DNA of 64,000 bases, taken from positions 6,511,001 to 6,575,000 of the forward strand of contig NZ_CP009283.1 of NCBI RefSeq assembly GCF_000758625.1. Direction: 5' to 3'. Origin of the DNA: Paenibacillus sp. FSL R7-0273. GTDB taxonomy: Bacteria > Bacillota > Bacilli > Paenibacillales > Paenibacillaceae. The notes under the pieces are model-generated. The model had not been told where the DNA came from, searched no databases, and saw only the letters and a program-made list of their open reading frames with translations. Positions 7,762 to 16,857 of this stretch are shown here, piece after piece (within the stretch, counting starts at the first letter, position 1; each line of letters starts with the position of its first letter). The position numbers and the translations under genes were made by a program.

Positions 7762-10094
7762 TATTGCATTTTATCCCCCATATCTGGGTCAAAATCAGCG
7801 ACTATCAGCATATCCATATGACGGGCATTCCGGAGCAGATAATGAACGGCACTTTCTTTAAAAAGTCTGTACCAGAGCGGCTTGCGCGAGTATCCGACGA
7901 TAAGCTGTGTGGTCTGGACCTCATTCATTCTTGTGAGCAAATCGTGATGGACTCTGCGCCGGCCGTTCGTTTCAGCAACCTCCATTTTGCCGCCGAGCCG
8001 TTCAGTCAGATGGCGCAGCGCATCCAGCCGCTTCTGCTCCTGCTGCGTCTTATGCGTGCCGCAATGCACATAATGCACGAACCAGTCCGCCTTCAGGCGG
8101 TAGGCAATACGGAAGCCCCGGCGGATCAGCCTCTCAGAACGGGGACCCAGGTCCACACAGACAAAAATCACCTCACGCCTGCTCCAGGCCCCCCGCAAGG
8201 AACCGTCACGGTCCCATGCCTCCAGCCTTTCATCTACATCATCTGCTATTTCCCGCAGTGCCAGCTCTCTTAAGGCAATCAAATTCCCTATTTTGAAAAA
8301 AGAGGCCAGCGCCTGCTTCACCTTTTCCAGCGCATATATCTTTCCTTCACGCATGCGCTCCTGCAGCATCTTGGGCGTCACGTCAATGAGCTCCACCTCA
8401 TCCGCCATTTTCAACACTGCATCCGGAACGGTCTCTCTCACCCGGACGCCGGTCAGCTGCTCCACCGAGTCGTTCAAGCTTTCAAGATGCTGGACATTAA
8501 CAGTGGTTATAACAGAAATACCGCTGTCCAGTAACCGGAGCACATCCTCATACCTCTTCTTCGTGCGGCTTCCCGGCACGTTCGTGTGCGCCAATTCGTC
8601 GACAAGCACCACCTCAGGATGACGTTCAATAATAGCATCGGTATCCATTTCCTCCAGTTGGGTGCTCTGGTAGCTGACCCTGGCCCGCGGAAAAACAGGC
8701 AGCTCTCCAACCTGCTGAATAGTCTCCTTCCTCCCGTGTGTCTCCAGAAGGCCGATAACAACATCTATGCCCTTTTTAAGCAGGAGGTTTCCTTCTTGAA
8801 GCATTTTATAGGTTTTGCCTACGCCCGGTGCGGCTCCAATGTATACCTTGAACGTTCCCCGGCGGATGGTTTCAATTCTTTGCTCAATTTCCGTACGGCT
8901 CAGGCGGTGAAAAGGCTCCTCGGCTCCCTTGGGCTTAGCCTTTATGGGAAGAATGCGTTCCCCCTCCTGCTCGGCACGGTCAGCCATAAGAAACAAATCG
9001 ACATTCCGCGTTCTTCTCAGCACCCTGTTTCCGATAGAGCCCTGCATGAATTCCTGCCAGCGGTTTTTATTAGAGTGGCCCATGACGATCCGTGTTACAT
9101 TATTTTGGGTCGCGTAACGGACTAACATGGAAGGCAGCTTGCGCCGATGCGGCAGCAGGATTTCCTCAAACCTGGCATCCACTTTTTTCACCAGCTTCTG
9201 AATCGAGCGTTTGAACACCTGCTGGTCCTTCGTCAGCTTCTGATTGGGCACAATAAAGGTTACCACCTGCAGATCACCGTTCAGCCGCTTGGCAATCTGC
9301 TGGCCTCTGCGGACATAAAGCGAGCCGTTCCAATGATACTGTGCCGATACCAGAATCCGCTCGATTGCACCGGAAGGGCCGATAAGTCCTTGCTCCTCCC
9401 GGTATTTTTCAAGTGAATCATTGACTCCTTCAGCCACCAGTCTAAGGGAGATTTCACGAAGCACTCCAAGATTTCCTCGGTGAGACATAGCCGGATGCAG
9501 CTGATCGCCCAGTACCCCTTCACTGATCCGGTTCAGAATCGTTTCCGGTGATACGTCGATCAGCCTGACCTCATCGGCCAGCTCCAGCGTGTGGAGCGGT
9601 ACGGTTTCTTCCGCACGCAGACCTGTTTTCTCATAGATAATCATGGCGACTCCGGCCAGCTCATACACATTGATCGTTGTAATGATGCTGATCCCCTGCT
9701 CCATTAAATAACGGATATCCTCAAGCCTGGTCGGAAAACGTGCCCCGCTGCGGTTACGGTGAGCCAATCCGTCTACCAGCACTACCTCGGGATTCCGTTC
9801 GATCAATGCCGTAAGGGGCAGATCCTTCTGCTCACGGCCGTCCTTCTGCCAGCGGATGCTGGGCACCCGTTCCAGGTCAAGCGATTGCTCTATCGTATCC
9901 GCCCGCTGCATGGTCGAGACTGCACTGATTACCACATCGATTCCCTGCCGCTTCAAAAGCTTTCCTTCATGCAGCATCTGATACGTTTTACCCGAGCCGC
10001 TGACAGAGCCGATTATGATCTTAAGCCTTCCGGCGTGCAGGCGTGAGATCGAGTCCAGGATTTCCTCCGGCGTTTTGCGCTTGTACGGTGCCAT
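7761..10094 (-). CDS. kdpD: Tandem KdpD N-terminal sensor protein lacking histidine kinase
   Basis: A 777-residue protein containing two complete copies of the KdpD N-terminal module (KdpD P-loop domain plus universal stress protein domain) and nothing else: no membrane segments, GAF or histidine kinase. The second copy (residues ~400-777) keeps Walker A GAAPGVGKTYK and the motif VVLVDELAHTNVPGS. The first copy (~20-375) has GSVSGSGKTYQ and a changed VVLVDGLAHRNRSG, where the DE pair has become DG. Ordinary KdpD is a ~900-residue membrane kinase acting with KdpE; neither kinase nor KdpE is here. It follows kdpC by three bases. In S. aureus the KdpD USP domain binds c-di-AMP, so a cytoplasmic K+ or c-di-AMP sensing role is a reasonable inference. 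Confidence 0.9.
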   Translation of the reverse strand: MAPYKRKTPEEILDSISRLHAGRLKIIIGSVSGSGKTYQMLHEGKLLKRQGIDVVISAVSTMQRADTIEQSLDLERVPSIRWQKDGREQKDLPLTALIERNPEVVLVDGLAHRNRSGARFPTRLEDIRYLMEQGISIITTINVYELAGVAMIIYEKTGLRAEETVPLHTLELADEVRLIDVSPETILNRISEGVLGDQLHPAMSHRGNLGVLREISLRLVAEGVNDSLEKYREEQGLIGPSGAIERILVSAQYHWNGSLYVRRGQQIAKRLNGDLQVVTFIVPNQKLTKDQQVFKRSIQKLVKKVDARFEEILLPHRRKLPSMLVRYATQNNVTRIVMGHSNKNRWQEFMQGSIGNRVLRRTRNVDLFLMADRAEQEGERILPIKAKPKGAEEPFHRLSRTEIEQRIETIRRGTFKVYIGAAPGVGKTYKMLQEGNLLLKKGIDVVIGLLETHGRKETIQQVGELPVFPRARVSYQSTQLEEMDTDAIIERHPEVVLVDELAHTNVPGSRTKKRYEDVLRLLDSGISVITTVNVQHLESLNDSVEQLTGVRVRETVPDAVLKMADEVELIDVTPKMLQERMREGKIYALEKVKQALASFFKIGNLIALRELALREIADDVDERLEAWDRDGSLRGAWSRREVIFVCVDLGPRSERLIRRGFRIAYRLKADWFVHYVHCGTHKTQQEQKRLDALRHLTERLGGKMEVAETNGRRRVHHDLLTRMNEVQTTQLIVGYSRKPLWYRLFKESAVHYLLRNARHMDMLIVADFDPDMGDKMQ

Positions 10095-10097
10095 ATT

Positions 10098-10727
10098 TTA
10101 CTTTTCCAGTACAGCCATATTCAGCTTCAGCACATTAACACGCTTCTCCCCGAACAATCCGAGATCGCGATCCTCCGTATACTCTGCTACCAGTGCCTCA
10201 AGCTGCTCCGCCGGAATGCCCGTCAGGTTACTGATCCGGGGAATCTGTACGGCTGCCGCCGCCGGAGAGATATGCGGGTCCAGACCCGAGCCTGAATTGG
10301 TAATCAGATCTGCCGGAAGCTCAGTGATAGGAACATCGGGGTTATCCGTCTTCCACTGATGAATAGAGTCGCTCGTACGCTGCAGCATATCGGGATTGGA
10401 CGGGCCGTAGTTATTCGAGCCGGAACCGGCGGCGTTATATTCAATGCTGGACACACGGCCATTGAACAGGGCCGGATTGGTAAAGCTCTGTCCGATCAGC
10501 TCGGAGCCGACCACCTGGCCCGCACTGTTCTTCAGCAGGCTCCCGTTTGCCTGGGAAGGCATAAACGTCTGTGCAATAGCTGTGGAAGCCAGCGGATACG
10601 CAATTCCGCAGATGATAATAAAGATGGCGCTAAGCCGTATTACACTGAAAATAAAGGAAGTCTTTGATACATCCCCATCCCCATGCTCATAATCCTCTTC
10701 TTGTACATTTATATGTTCACTGCTCAC
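10098..10727 (-). CDS. kdpC: Potassium-transporting ATPase subunit C
   Basis: About 209 residues, with a single N-terminal membrane helix (VIRLSAIFIIICGIAYPLAS) after a short cytoplasmic leader, then an outer domain. Family signatures are GQSFTNPALFNGRVSS, NNYGPSNPDM, the ITNSGSGLDPHISPAAA block and the ARISNLTG-like QIPRISNLTGIP. KdpC helps assemble and load the KdpFABC pump. A GTG at 10727 has AGAGAGG nine bases before it; an earlier GTG at 10748 is possible but has no ribosome site. It lies between kdpB and the kdpD-like gene. Confidence 0.93.
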   Translation of the reverse strand: MSSEHINVQEEDYEHGDGDVSKTSFIFSVIRLSAIFIIICGIAYPLASTAIAQTFMPSQANGSLLKNSAGQVVGSELIGQSFTNPALFNGRVSSIEYNAAGSGSNNYGPSNPDMLQRTSDSIHQWKTDNPDVPITELPADLITNSGSGLDPHISPAAAAVQIPRISNLTGIPAEQLEALVAEYTEDRDLGLFGEKRVNVLKLNMAVLEK

Positions 10728-10763
10728 TTTTCTCATCCTCTCTGCCACCCGAGCGCATGTATA

Positions 10764-12797
10764 TTAGATCCAGATGCTGACGACCATATCAATCAGCTTA
10801 ATACCGAGAAACGGTACAACAACTCCGCCGAGGCCATAAATCAAAATATTTTGCCGCAGCAGCTTAATCGAGCTCATCGGTTTATACGATACACCCTTCA
10901 TCGCCAGCGGAATGAGCAAGGGAATAATGACCGCATTAAAGACCAGCGCCGAGAGGATTGCCGAGCTTGGAGAGCCCAGGCCCATGATGTTCAGTACATT
11001 CATCTCCGGAATAGCCAGTGTAAACATCGCAGGAATGATGGCAAAATATTTGGCAATATCATTCGCAATACTGAACGTTGTCAATGCTCCGCGTGTCATC
11101 AGCAGCTGCTTGCCGATCGATACTACCTCAATGATCTTGGACGGGTCTGAATCCAGATCGACCATATTGGCCGCTTCCTTAGCCGCTGAGGTTCCGCTGT
11201 TCATGGCAAGCCCTACATCCGCCTGCGCCAGGGCCGGTGCATCATTGGTACCGTCTCCGGTCATAGCCACGAGCTTGCCCTCTCTCTGTTCGCGACGGAT
11301 GACTTCTATTTTATCCTCTGGCGTGCTTTCAGCGATGAAGCCGTCCACTCCCGCCTCGGCGGCAATGGTTGCAGCGGTGAGCGGATTATCCCCGGTGCAC
11401 ATGATCGTCTTGATGCCCATTTTGCGCAGCTCATCAAAGCGCTCCTTCATCCCCGGCTTAACGGTATCCTTCAGATAAATAAGCCCATAGATCCGGTTAT
11501 CCACCGCTACAGCAAGCGGAGTCCCGCCCTTACCGGCAATACTATTCGAGCCCTGCTCCAGATTATCCGGTATCGATCCGCCCTGTGAAGCCACCCAGCG
11601 TTTAATGGAATCTACTGCGCCCTTGCGGACCTTCCGGCCATCCTTCAGATCCATTCCGCTCATCCGCGTCTCCGCACGGAATTCGACGAACTCTGCCCCT
11701 GCTTCCAGACCGGAATCATAGCTGTAGCCCAGCTTTTTGACCAGCTCAATGACAGAGCGGCCCTCCGGCGTTTCATCCTTGACCGAGCTGATAGCCGCCC
11801 AGACGGCCAGCTCCTCTACGGTCTCCCGGCCTGCGGGAATCAGTTCACTGGCCATCCGGTTACCGAAGGTAATCGTACCTGTCTTATCGAGAATCATCGT
11901 ATTGATGTCCCCGGCGGCCTCGACCGCTTTTCCCGACATGGCAAGGACGTTGAACTGGGTAACCCGGTCCATCCCCGCAATCCCGATCGCAGACAGAAGG
12001 CCGCCGATGGTTGTTGGAATCAGGCAGACCAGCAGGGCGATCAGCACGGGAATTTCAAGCTCGATTTCCAGATAGGCTGCGATAGGACGAAGTGTAACTA
12101 CCACAATCAGAAAGATAATTGTAAGGCTGATCAGGAGCGTATTCAGGGCGATTTCATTCGGTGTTTTTTGGCGCCTCGCTCCCTCCACCAGGGAGATCAT
12201 CCGGTCAAGGAAGGATTCCCCGGGATCGCTTGTAATGCGCACCTTTATTTCATCGCTGACTACTCTTGTTCCTCCAGTGACGGAGTTGAAGTCTCCGCCT
12301 GCTTCTTTAATGACCGGAGCCGATTCTCCTGTTATAGCTGATTCATCGACAGACGCGAGCCCTTCAATAACCTCACCATCGCCGGGAATCAGCTCGCCTT
12401 GGCTGACTATCACAACATCCCCTTTTTTTAGCTCAAAGGAAGGTACGATCTTGACCGCGCCGGCTGTCAGCTTATTGGCGGAAATCTCCTGCTTGGTTTT
12501 TTTGAGCGTATCCGCCTGCGCCTTGCCGCGTCCTTCTGCCAGTGCCTCTGCAAAGTTCGCGAACAATACGGTAAACAGCAGGATGAAGAATACCGAAATA
12601 TTGAATCCGGCCGTATCCCGGGCATCGAAATAGCCGGGGGCCAGGATCATCAGCAGGACGATAAACGTTCCGAGCTCTACAACGAACATGACCGGATTCT
12701 TAATCAGGGTCACGGGATTTAATTTAATGAAGCTCTCTTTAAGCGCATTTTGCAGGATCGGACCTGTCAGCAGCTTCTTTTTTGGCACAGTACTCAT
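10764..12797 (-). CDS. kdpB: Potassium-transporting P-type ATPase, subunit B
   Basis: A 677-residue P1A-type ATPase, normal length. The phosphorylation site is [14 protein letters not shown], the actuator loop is [11 protein letters not shown] and the hinge is [21 protein letters not shown]. Membrane helices at both ends contain the family features [25 protein letters not shown] and [17 protein letters not shown]. It hydrolyses ATP to drive K+ uptake through KdpA. The ATG follows GGGGAGAGAG. It is the third large gene of the kdp operon. Confidence 0.97.
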   Translation of the reverse strand: MSTVPKKKLLTGPILQNALKESFIKLNPVTLIKNPVMFVVELGTFIVLLMILAPGYFDARDTAGFNISVFFILLFTVLFANFAEALAEGRGKAQADTLKKTKQEISANKLTAGAVKIVPSFELKKGDVVIVSQGELIPGDGEVIEGLASVDESAITGESAPVIKEAGGDFNSVTGGTRVVSDEIKVRITSDPGESFLDRMISLVEGARRQKTPNEIALNTLLISLTIIFLIVVVTLRPIAAYLEIELEIPVLIALLVCLIPTTIGGLLSAIGIAGMDRVTQFNVLAMSGKAVEAAGDINTMILDKTGTITFGNRMASELIPAGRETVEELAVWAAISSVKDETPEGRSVIELVKKLGYSYDSGLEAGAEFVEFRAETRMSGMDLKDGRKVRKGAVDSIKRWVASQGGSIPDNLEQGSNSIAGKGGTPLAVAVDNRIYGLIYLKDTVKPGMKERFDELRKMGIKTIMCTGDNPLTAATIAAEAGVDGFIAESTPEDKIEVIRREQREGKLVAMTGDGTNDAPALAQADVGLAMNSGTSAAKEAANMVDLDSDPSKIIEVVSIGKQLLMTRGALTTFSIANDIAKYFAIIPAMFTLAIPEMNVLNIMGLGSPSSAILSALVFNAVIIPLLIPLAMKGVSYKPMSSIKLLRQNILIYGLGGVVVPFLGIKLIDMVVSIWI

Positions 12798-12812
12798 TCT
12801 ATACTCTCTCCC

Positions 12813-14489
12813 CTACCGTAGAGTCAAATATTCTGCAACCGGACCAAGCACAATGACCGGAAGAAAGGTCAACGCGCCGATAATCAGTACCGTACCGATC
12901 AGAATACCCGTGAACAAACCGTTATCTGTACGGAACGTGCCGATGGTTTCGGGCACTGCCTTTTTACGGATCATGGAGCCGGCGACCGCCAGCATTGCAA
13001 TAATCGATACATAGCGTCCAAGCAGCATAACAACCCCGGTTGTCATATTCCAGAAGGAGGTATTGTCAGCCAAGCCTTCAAAGCCTGAGCCGTTATTGGC
13101 AGCAGACGAAGTGTATTCATATAAAACCTGGGTTAGTCCGTGGAAGCCCGGATTTGAAATCGAGCCATGCCCCAAGGCTGTCAAAAATGCCCCTGCAGTC
13201 GGCACAAGAATAATCAGCGGATGGATCAGGATGGCGATGGCAATCAGCTTCATCTCCCTCGCTTCGATCTTCCGTCCAAGAAACTCCGGTGTTCTGCCGA
13301 CCATCAGCCCGCATAAGAACACACCCAGAATCGCATACATCAGCATGTTAATCAGCCCGACACCCTTGCCGCCGAATACGTTGTTCAGCATCATCAGCGC
13401 AAGCGGGGTTATCCCTCCCAGCGGGGTTAGCGTATCATGCATATTGTTAACACTGCCTGTGGTCGCAGCGGTTGTTACCGTAGTGAACAGTGCAGACTGG
13501 GCGATGCCGAAGCGGACCTCTTTACCTTCCATGCTGCCCTGTGAGGCATCAATACCCATGGCATTAATAGCCGGATTCCCCTGCGATTCCGCATAAAAGT
13601 TCAGACCGAGCAGCAATACGAATAAGGTCATCATGGCGCTGAAGATCATCCACCCCTGGCGTTTATTGCGGGCGAATTTGCCGTACATGTAAGGAAGTGA
13701 AGCCGGCAGCAGCCACATGGATAGGATCTCTATAACATTAGTGAGCGGACTCGGATTTTCAAAGGGATGGGCCGAATTCGCCCCGAAAAAGCCGCCGCCG
13801 TTCGTACCGATATGCTTAATCGATTCCAGGGAAGCAATCGGGCCGACAGCAATCTGCTGGGTTTGCCCTTCAAGCGTAGTGACCTCGAGTGTCGGCTTCA
13901 AGGTCTGCGGCACCTGCAGCCCAATCAGAAGCAGCGTTACCAGCAAAGCCAGCGGAATAAAGACCCGAATATGGACTTTGACAAAATCCTCAAAGAAGTT
14001 ACCCAGCGACTTACGGCCGGTTATCCCTCTGACAAAAGCAACCGCTACAGAAAACCCGCTCGCCGCCGAGGTGAACATCAGCATGGTCATGACTGCCATC
14101 TGCGAGAAGTAGGAAACCCCGGTTTCCCCGCTGTAATGCTGCAGGTTAGTATTGGTGATAAAGCTGATTACCGTGTTAAAAGCCAGCGTCTGCTCCATCG
14201 TACCGATCCCGCCAGGATTAAAGGGCAGTGCCCCTTGAAGACGCAGGATCAGATAGCCGAAGGCCACCAGCACGATATTGGTTGTCAAAAAGCTGACAGC
14301 GTACCTTTTCCATGACATACCTTCGCGCTTGCTGAGTCCACCGAGCTTGAATATCCCCCGCTCCAGTCCTCCGAATATCCGGTCAGTCCGGTTTGGCTCA
14401 TTAGAAAATACATGATACAGATAAGTTCCTGCCGGCTTTACCAGCAGTACCAGTATGGCAATAACGATGACGATTTGCAGAATACCCAC
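12813..14489 (-). CDS. kdpA: Potassium-transporting ATPase potassium-binding subunit A
   Basis: A 558-residue, ten-helix membrane protein of the usual KdpA length. The four selectivity-filter loops are recognisable, including FITNTNLQHYSGE, IGTNGGGFFGANSAHPFENP, TTAATTGSVNNMHD and TSSAANNGSGFEGL. It forms the K+ channel part of the high-affinity Kdp pump. AGGAGG lies nine bases before the ATG. It overlaps nothing and leads kdpB by 15 bases. Confidence 0.97.
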   Translation of the reverse strand: MGILQIVIVIAILVLLVKPAGTYLYHVFSNEPNRTDRIFGGLERGIFKLGGLSKREGMSWKRYAVSFLTTNIVLVAFGYLILRLQGALPFNPGGIGTMEQTLAFNTVISFITNTNLQHYSGETGVSYFSQMAVMTMLMFTSAASGFSVAVAFVRGITGRKSLGNFFEDFVKVHIRVFIPLALLVTLLLIGLQVPQTLKPTLEVTTLEGQTQQIAVGPIASLESIKHIGTNGGGFFGANSAHPFENPSPLTNVIEILSMWLLPASLPYMYGKFARNKRQGWMIFSAMMTLFVLLLGLNFYAESQGNPAINAMGIDASQGSMEGKEVRFGIAQSALFTTVTTAATTGSVNNMHDTLTPLGGITPLALMMLNNVFGGKGVGLINMLMYAILGVFLCGLMVGRTPEFLGRKIEAREMKLIAIAILIHPLIILVPTAGAFLTALGHGSISNPGFHGLTQVLYEYTSSAANNGSGFEGLADNTSFWNMTTGVVMLLGRYVSIIAMLAVAGSMIRKKAVPETIGTFRTDNGLFTGILIGTVLIIGALTFLPVIVLGPVAEYLTLR

Positions 14490-14530
14490 GAATGCCCCTC
14501 CTTAAAATGAATTGCTCTCTCTTGTAACAC

Positions 14531-14608
14531 TTAAAACTTCTCCGGATGAATCAGGGCATATACCAGATAGAGAAACAGCAATACAGTTGCCGCTATAACC
14601 ACAGTCAT
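14531..14608 (-). CDS. kdpF: KdpF, small subunit of the Kdp pump
   Basis: A 25-codon frame on the minus strand encodes one hydrophobic helix, MTVVIAATVLLFLYLVYALI, ending HPEKF. This is the typical KdpF pattern of a single membrane span ending with an HPE(R/K)F-type tail, placed directly before kdpA. KdpF stabilises the KdpABC complex. AGGAGGGGCAGACC precedes the ATG. Its start codon overlaps the stop codon of the small ORF upstream (ATGA), so translation is probably coupled. Confidence 0.9.
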   Translation of the reverse strand: MTVVIAATVLLFLYLVYALIHPEKF

Positions 14609-14715
14609 TGGTCTGCCCCTCCTTTATCATCAACAACCCGTCCGCACCATTGTACGAATGTATACATCAGAGTGAATAATACAGCGAGTGCTGCTGCCAT
14701 ATACACATCAGTCAT
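14605..14715 (-). CDS. 36-residue single-span membrane protein upstream of kdpF
   Basis: A short frame starting MTDVYMAAALAVLFTLMYTF and ending WCGRVVDDKGGADQ, with one predicted membrane helix and a charged tail. It overlaps kdpF by four bases (ATGA), which argues that it is real and part of the kdp operon. A purine-rich stretch GAGAGGCGGTAAGGG lies just before the ATG. I do not recognise the family; a second KdpF-like accessory peptide is the simplest guess. Confidence 0.65.
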   Translation of the reverse strand: MTDVYMAAALAVLFTLMYTFVQWCGRVVDDKGGADQ

Positions 14716-15029
14716 TGCCCTTACCGCCTCTCTCCTCTTTTGTAATCAGATTAACACCCCGGCCATTAGATCAGGATTAGGGTATTTCCAGGCCAGTTAA
14801 GATTGCATTAAGAGCCCGAAAACAGGCGGTTTTTGGAGAAAATCAAAGATATATAGCAAGTCTGTTCCAGTAAGCAGGTCCTTATAGTGGAATAGCGCAT
14901 TTATAGCGCGTTAAACTGATTTCATATATTTTACAAACACAGTCACCCCGGCGTATGATTCCTGTTGAACAAATGCAGAATTCCATGCTTTTGCGTTGGT
15001 CAGATTATGATGAATGAGGAGCAGAGGGA
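14716..15029. other. 314-base divergent intergenic region upstream of kdp
   Basis: It should hold the kdp promoter (leftward) and the promoter for the unknown pair (rightward). I looked for a ydaO-type c-di-AMP riboswitch and did not see its conserved sequence. A TTAATGCAATCTTAA direct repeat on the minus strand (around 14796-14810) and TAGCGCATTTATAGCGC at 14893-14909 are the only visible patterns. GAGGAGCAGAGGGA at its right end is the ribosome site for the next gene. Confidence 0.4.
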
Positions 15030-15557
15030 ATGAACAATAATCGAATCTATTATTTTGGCATCCACCCTAACGTGCTAGAGCCGGTGAGTCTTGAGTACTC
15101 CAGCTTCGGCGCATTCTGGTACGTGGACAATAATCAGAGGCATATCGTGGGCTACGGGTTCGGCGCAGCACAGCTTTCCGTATTAGCCCAGTTCCGAGCG
15201 TTCTCTCTGCATCTTACCTGTTCGGATAAAGAGGTGCTTTATCAAATCTACAGGAGCATCAGAGATAAACAGCAGGAACAGGATTGGGAATGCAGCAGGA
15301 GGCTGTCTATTCTGGCCGCATTCAAAAAACCCTGGAGCAATGTGCCGCCGGGCTGGTATATCCTGAGATCCCGCAGAGCTTTTCCTCTGCACCTGTCTAT
15401 TGTGCGCAAAACAAAAGTCTCGGTTTGGCTTGAGCATGCCGCAGTCTGTGAGAATGAAGATGAGCTGGCAGCCTGTATTACCAAAGCTGAGCAGATCCAC
15501 CGTCTGCAGCATGCGTTTAAATTTGTAGATATGCCAGGAGGTTGTATCCATGGTTAA
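15030..15557 (+). CDS. Protein of unknown function (175 aa)
   Basis: I do not recognise the family. The protein is soluble, without signal peptide, rich in aromatic residues (SLEYSSFGAFWYVDNN, PPGWYILRSRRAFPLHLS) and ends with MPGGCIHG. A ribosome site AGGAGCAGAGGGA precedes the ATG and its end overlaps the next gene by eight bases, so both are probably real and translated together. Nothing in the surroundings (kdp operon, transposon flank) suggests a role. Confidence 0.6.
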   Translation: MNNNRIYYFGIHPNVLEPVSLEYSSFGAFWYVDNNQRHIVGYGFGAAQLSVLAQFRAFSLHLTCSDKEVLYQIYRSIRDKQQEQDWECSRRLSILAAFKKPWSNVPPGWYILRSRRAFPLHLSIVRKTKVSVWLEHAAVCENEDELAACITKAEQIHRLQHAFKFVDMPGGCIHG

Positions 15558-15927
15558 CGGCAGGCTGGCACGGATCGAATTGTTTGCCTTTAGCAGCCGC
15601 CCCACCTTCATGCATCATTCAGAGCCTTACGGATGCTGGTATGGGGTATTAAAGCTCACCTGCGGACACCAGATCAGCTATGGGGGTTGTGTTCTTTGTG
15701 CAGGGGATCATGCAGTGGATCTAATCAAATGGGGAGCTTTTCTAAAAAATATTTGTCATTGTACAGTTGAGGAAGCCGCACAGTACGTCCAGATGCACGG
15801 ACAGGAGCTGGCCCCCAACCAGCTTGGCTTATTGGAGGCTGCCCTTGAGGGGATCGGGGAGCAGAGCGGATATCTGCAGACGAAGGTTTTGATGAAAGAG
15901 TCGGTTGCTTATTACTCGGTTATCTAA
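15550..15927 (+). CDS. Protein of unknown function with Cys/His cluster (125 aa)
   Basis: The family is not recognised. Residues ~37-55 contain C-G-H followed by C-x2-C and D-H (LTCGHQISYGGCVLCAGDH), which could bind zinc. A further CHC occurs near residue 69. AGGAGG lies nine bases before the ATG, and the start overlaps the preceding unknown gene by eight bases. The pair looks like a two-gene unit of unknown purpose. Confidence 0.6.
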   Translation: MVNGRLARIELFAFSSRPTFMHHSEPYGCWYGVLKLTCGHQISYGGCVLCAGDHAVDLIKWGAFLKNICHCTVEEAAQYVQMHGQELAPNQLGLLEAALEGIGEQSGYLQTKVLMKESVAYYSVI

Positions 15928-15959
15928 AAAGCCTACAGTATATTCCGGCTGTACCGCCG

Positions 15960-16469
15960 TTATTCAGTCAAAGGCAAGGGACACATGGTTCTGTAGATCA
16001 GATAGGGTAAAACACTTTTACTAATTCTTGCCCCATCCGATAATTTGAAATCGGTAATTGTTAAAGTGTTCCTAATTATCTTCTTGGAAGTGTAATTATG
16101 GTAATCAGCCTGAATTTGAGAGCCCCTGGAAATACACATTAAGATAACAAATAAAAAGGAAAATATTCTTAAAATACGCAACGAATTAACAAGTATACGT
16201 AACTTAAAGGTTCTCTTTATTTTTAATTCTTTAATCTTAAAATGAATTATAAATATCCCCAAGACCAATAGCATCAAAATAAATACTATTGGAAAGCCAA
16301 AATAGGAATGATAAAGGTAATGAACGAAATATGAATTCTGACTGCTTCCGTTGTAATAAATGAACACGACGGATCTAATTCCAATCCATAACAACAACAG
16401 TATTAATTCAGGAATAACTAACCACATAGTTCTTCTCCTGTTCATAAAGGATTTAAATTTTGAAAACAT
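15960..16469 (-). CDS. Small membrane protein of unknown function (169 aa)
   Basis: Three or four hydrophobic segments are seen: WLVIPELILLLLWIGIRSVV, FPIVFILMLLVLGIFIIHF, ILRIFSFLFVILMCI. A positively charged linker KIKELKIKRTFKLR lies between them. No family is recognised. It is noticeably richer in A/T than the kdp genes. It lies outside the transposon, downstream of the displaced glmS terminator, and in the ancestral order would have followed glmS. The start is uncertain because AAAGAGG abuts the ATG directly. Confidence 0.5.
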   Translation of the reverse strand: MFSKFKSFMNRRRTMWLVIPELILLLLWIGIRSVVFIYYNGSSQNSYFVHYLYHSYFGFPIVFILMLLVLGIFIIHFKIKELKIKRTFKLRILVNSLRILRIFSFLFVILMCISRGSQIQADYHNYTSKKIIRNTLTITDFKLSDGARISKSVLPYLIYRTMCPLPLTE

Positions 16470-16583
16470 CCTCTTTATGCAGAATATTCGGAGGATTACT
16501 TCGCTATCCCTGCTTAATAGGAAAACAATAACTTTGCTCTACAATAATTTACACACAAGAAAATTCAATTAAGTTGATTGCGC

Positions 16584-16615
16584 AAAAAAAGCCGTCCTGA
16601 ATTTCAGGACGGCTC
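16584..16615 (-). terminator. Terminator, probably the original glmS terminator
   Basis: On the minus strand an 11-base perfect stem AGCCGTCCTGA / TCAGGACGGCT with a three-base loop is followed by a T-run. It points leftward, the same way as glmS, but no leftward gene now ends near it on the chromosome side. Removing the transposon and one ATAAC copy places it about 100 bases after the glmS stop codon. It is therefore read as the glmS terminator, displaced by the insertion. Confidence 0.8.
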
Positions 16616-16655
16616 GTCGAATTTAGTCATTATGCTTTTGTTACTGGTTAATTTC

Positions 16656-16660
16656 ATAAC
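16656..16660. repeat. Target site duplication, left copy (ATAAC)
   Basis: ATAAC directly precedes the left terminal TGTT of the transposon. The same five bases directly follow the right terminus at 35111. Five-base duplications are the rule for Tn7 family insertions. Confidence 0.92.
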
Positions 16661-16812
16661 TGTTCGAAGAAAATAAAGTATTAGACTAAGGTTGTTGATC
16701 TGACGCGGTTTTTTGGTTACAAAATCGTCAGGTATTGAGAAATAAGTTTTAGACTGAAATCTAAAAACTCATTCCTATGTTTATGAACAGTGAAAAATAA
16801 AGTATTAGACTA
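16661..16812. repeat. Transposon left end with three spaced TnsB-type sites
   Basis: Sites resembling GAAAATAAAGTATTAGACT are at 16668-16687 (terminal), 16737-16757 (GAGAAATAAGTTTTAGACTG) and 16792-16812 (GAAAAATAAAGTATTAGACT). They are separated by gaps of about 50 and 35 bases. Tn7 has the same asymmetric plan, with three spaced sites on the left and overlapping sites on the right. Confidence 0.88.
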
Positions 16813-16857
16813 GAACTTATCCGAACTGTAGCAGTATGGATCACTAAATGGGCATCC

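Noticed and set aside
14716..15029. c-di-AMP (ydaO) riboswitch before kdp
   Set aside because: I searched by eye for the conserved ydaO core and did not find it.
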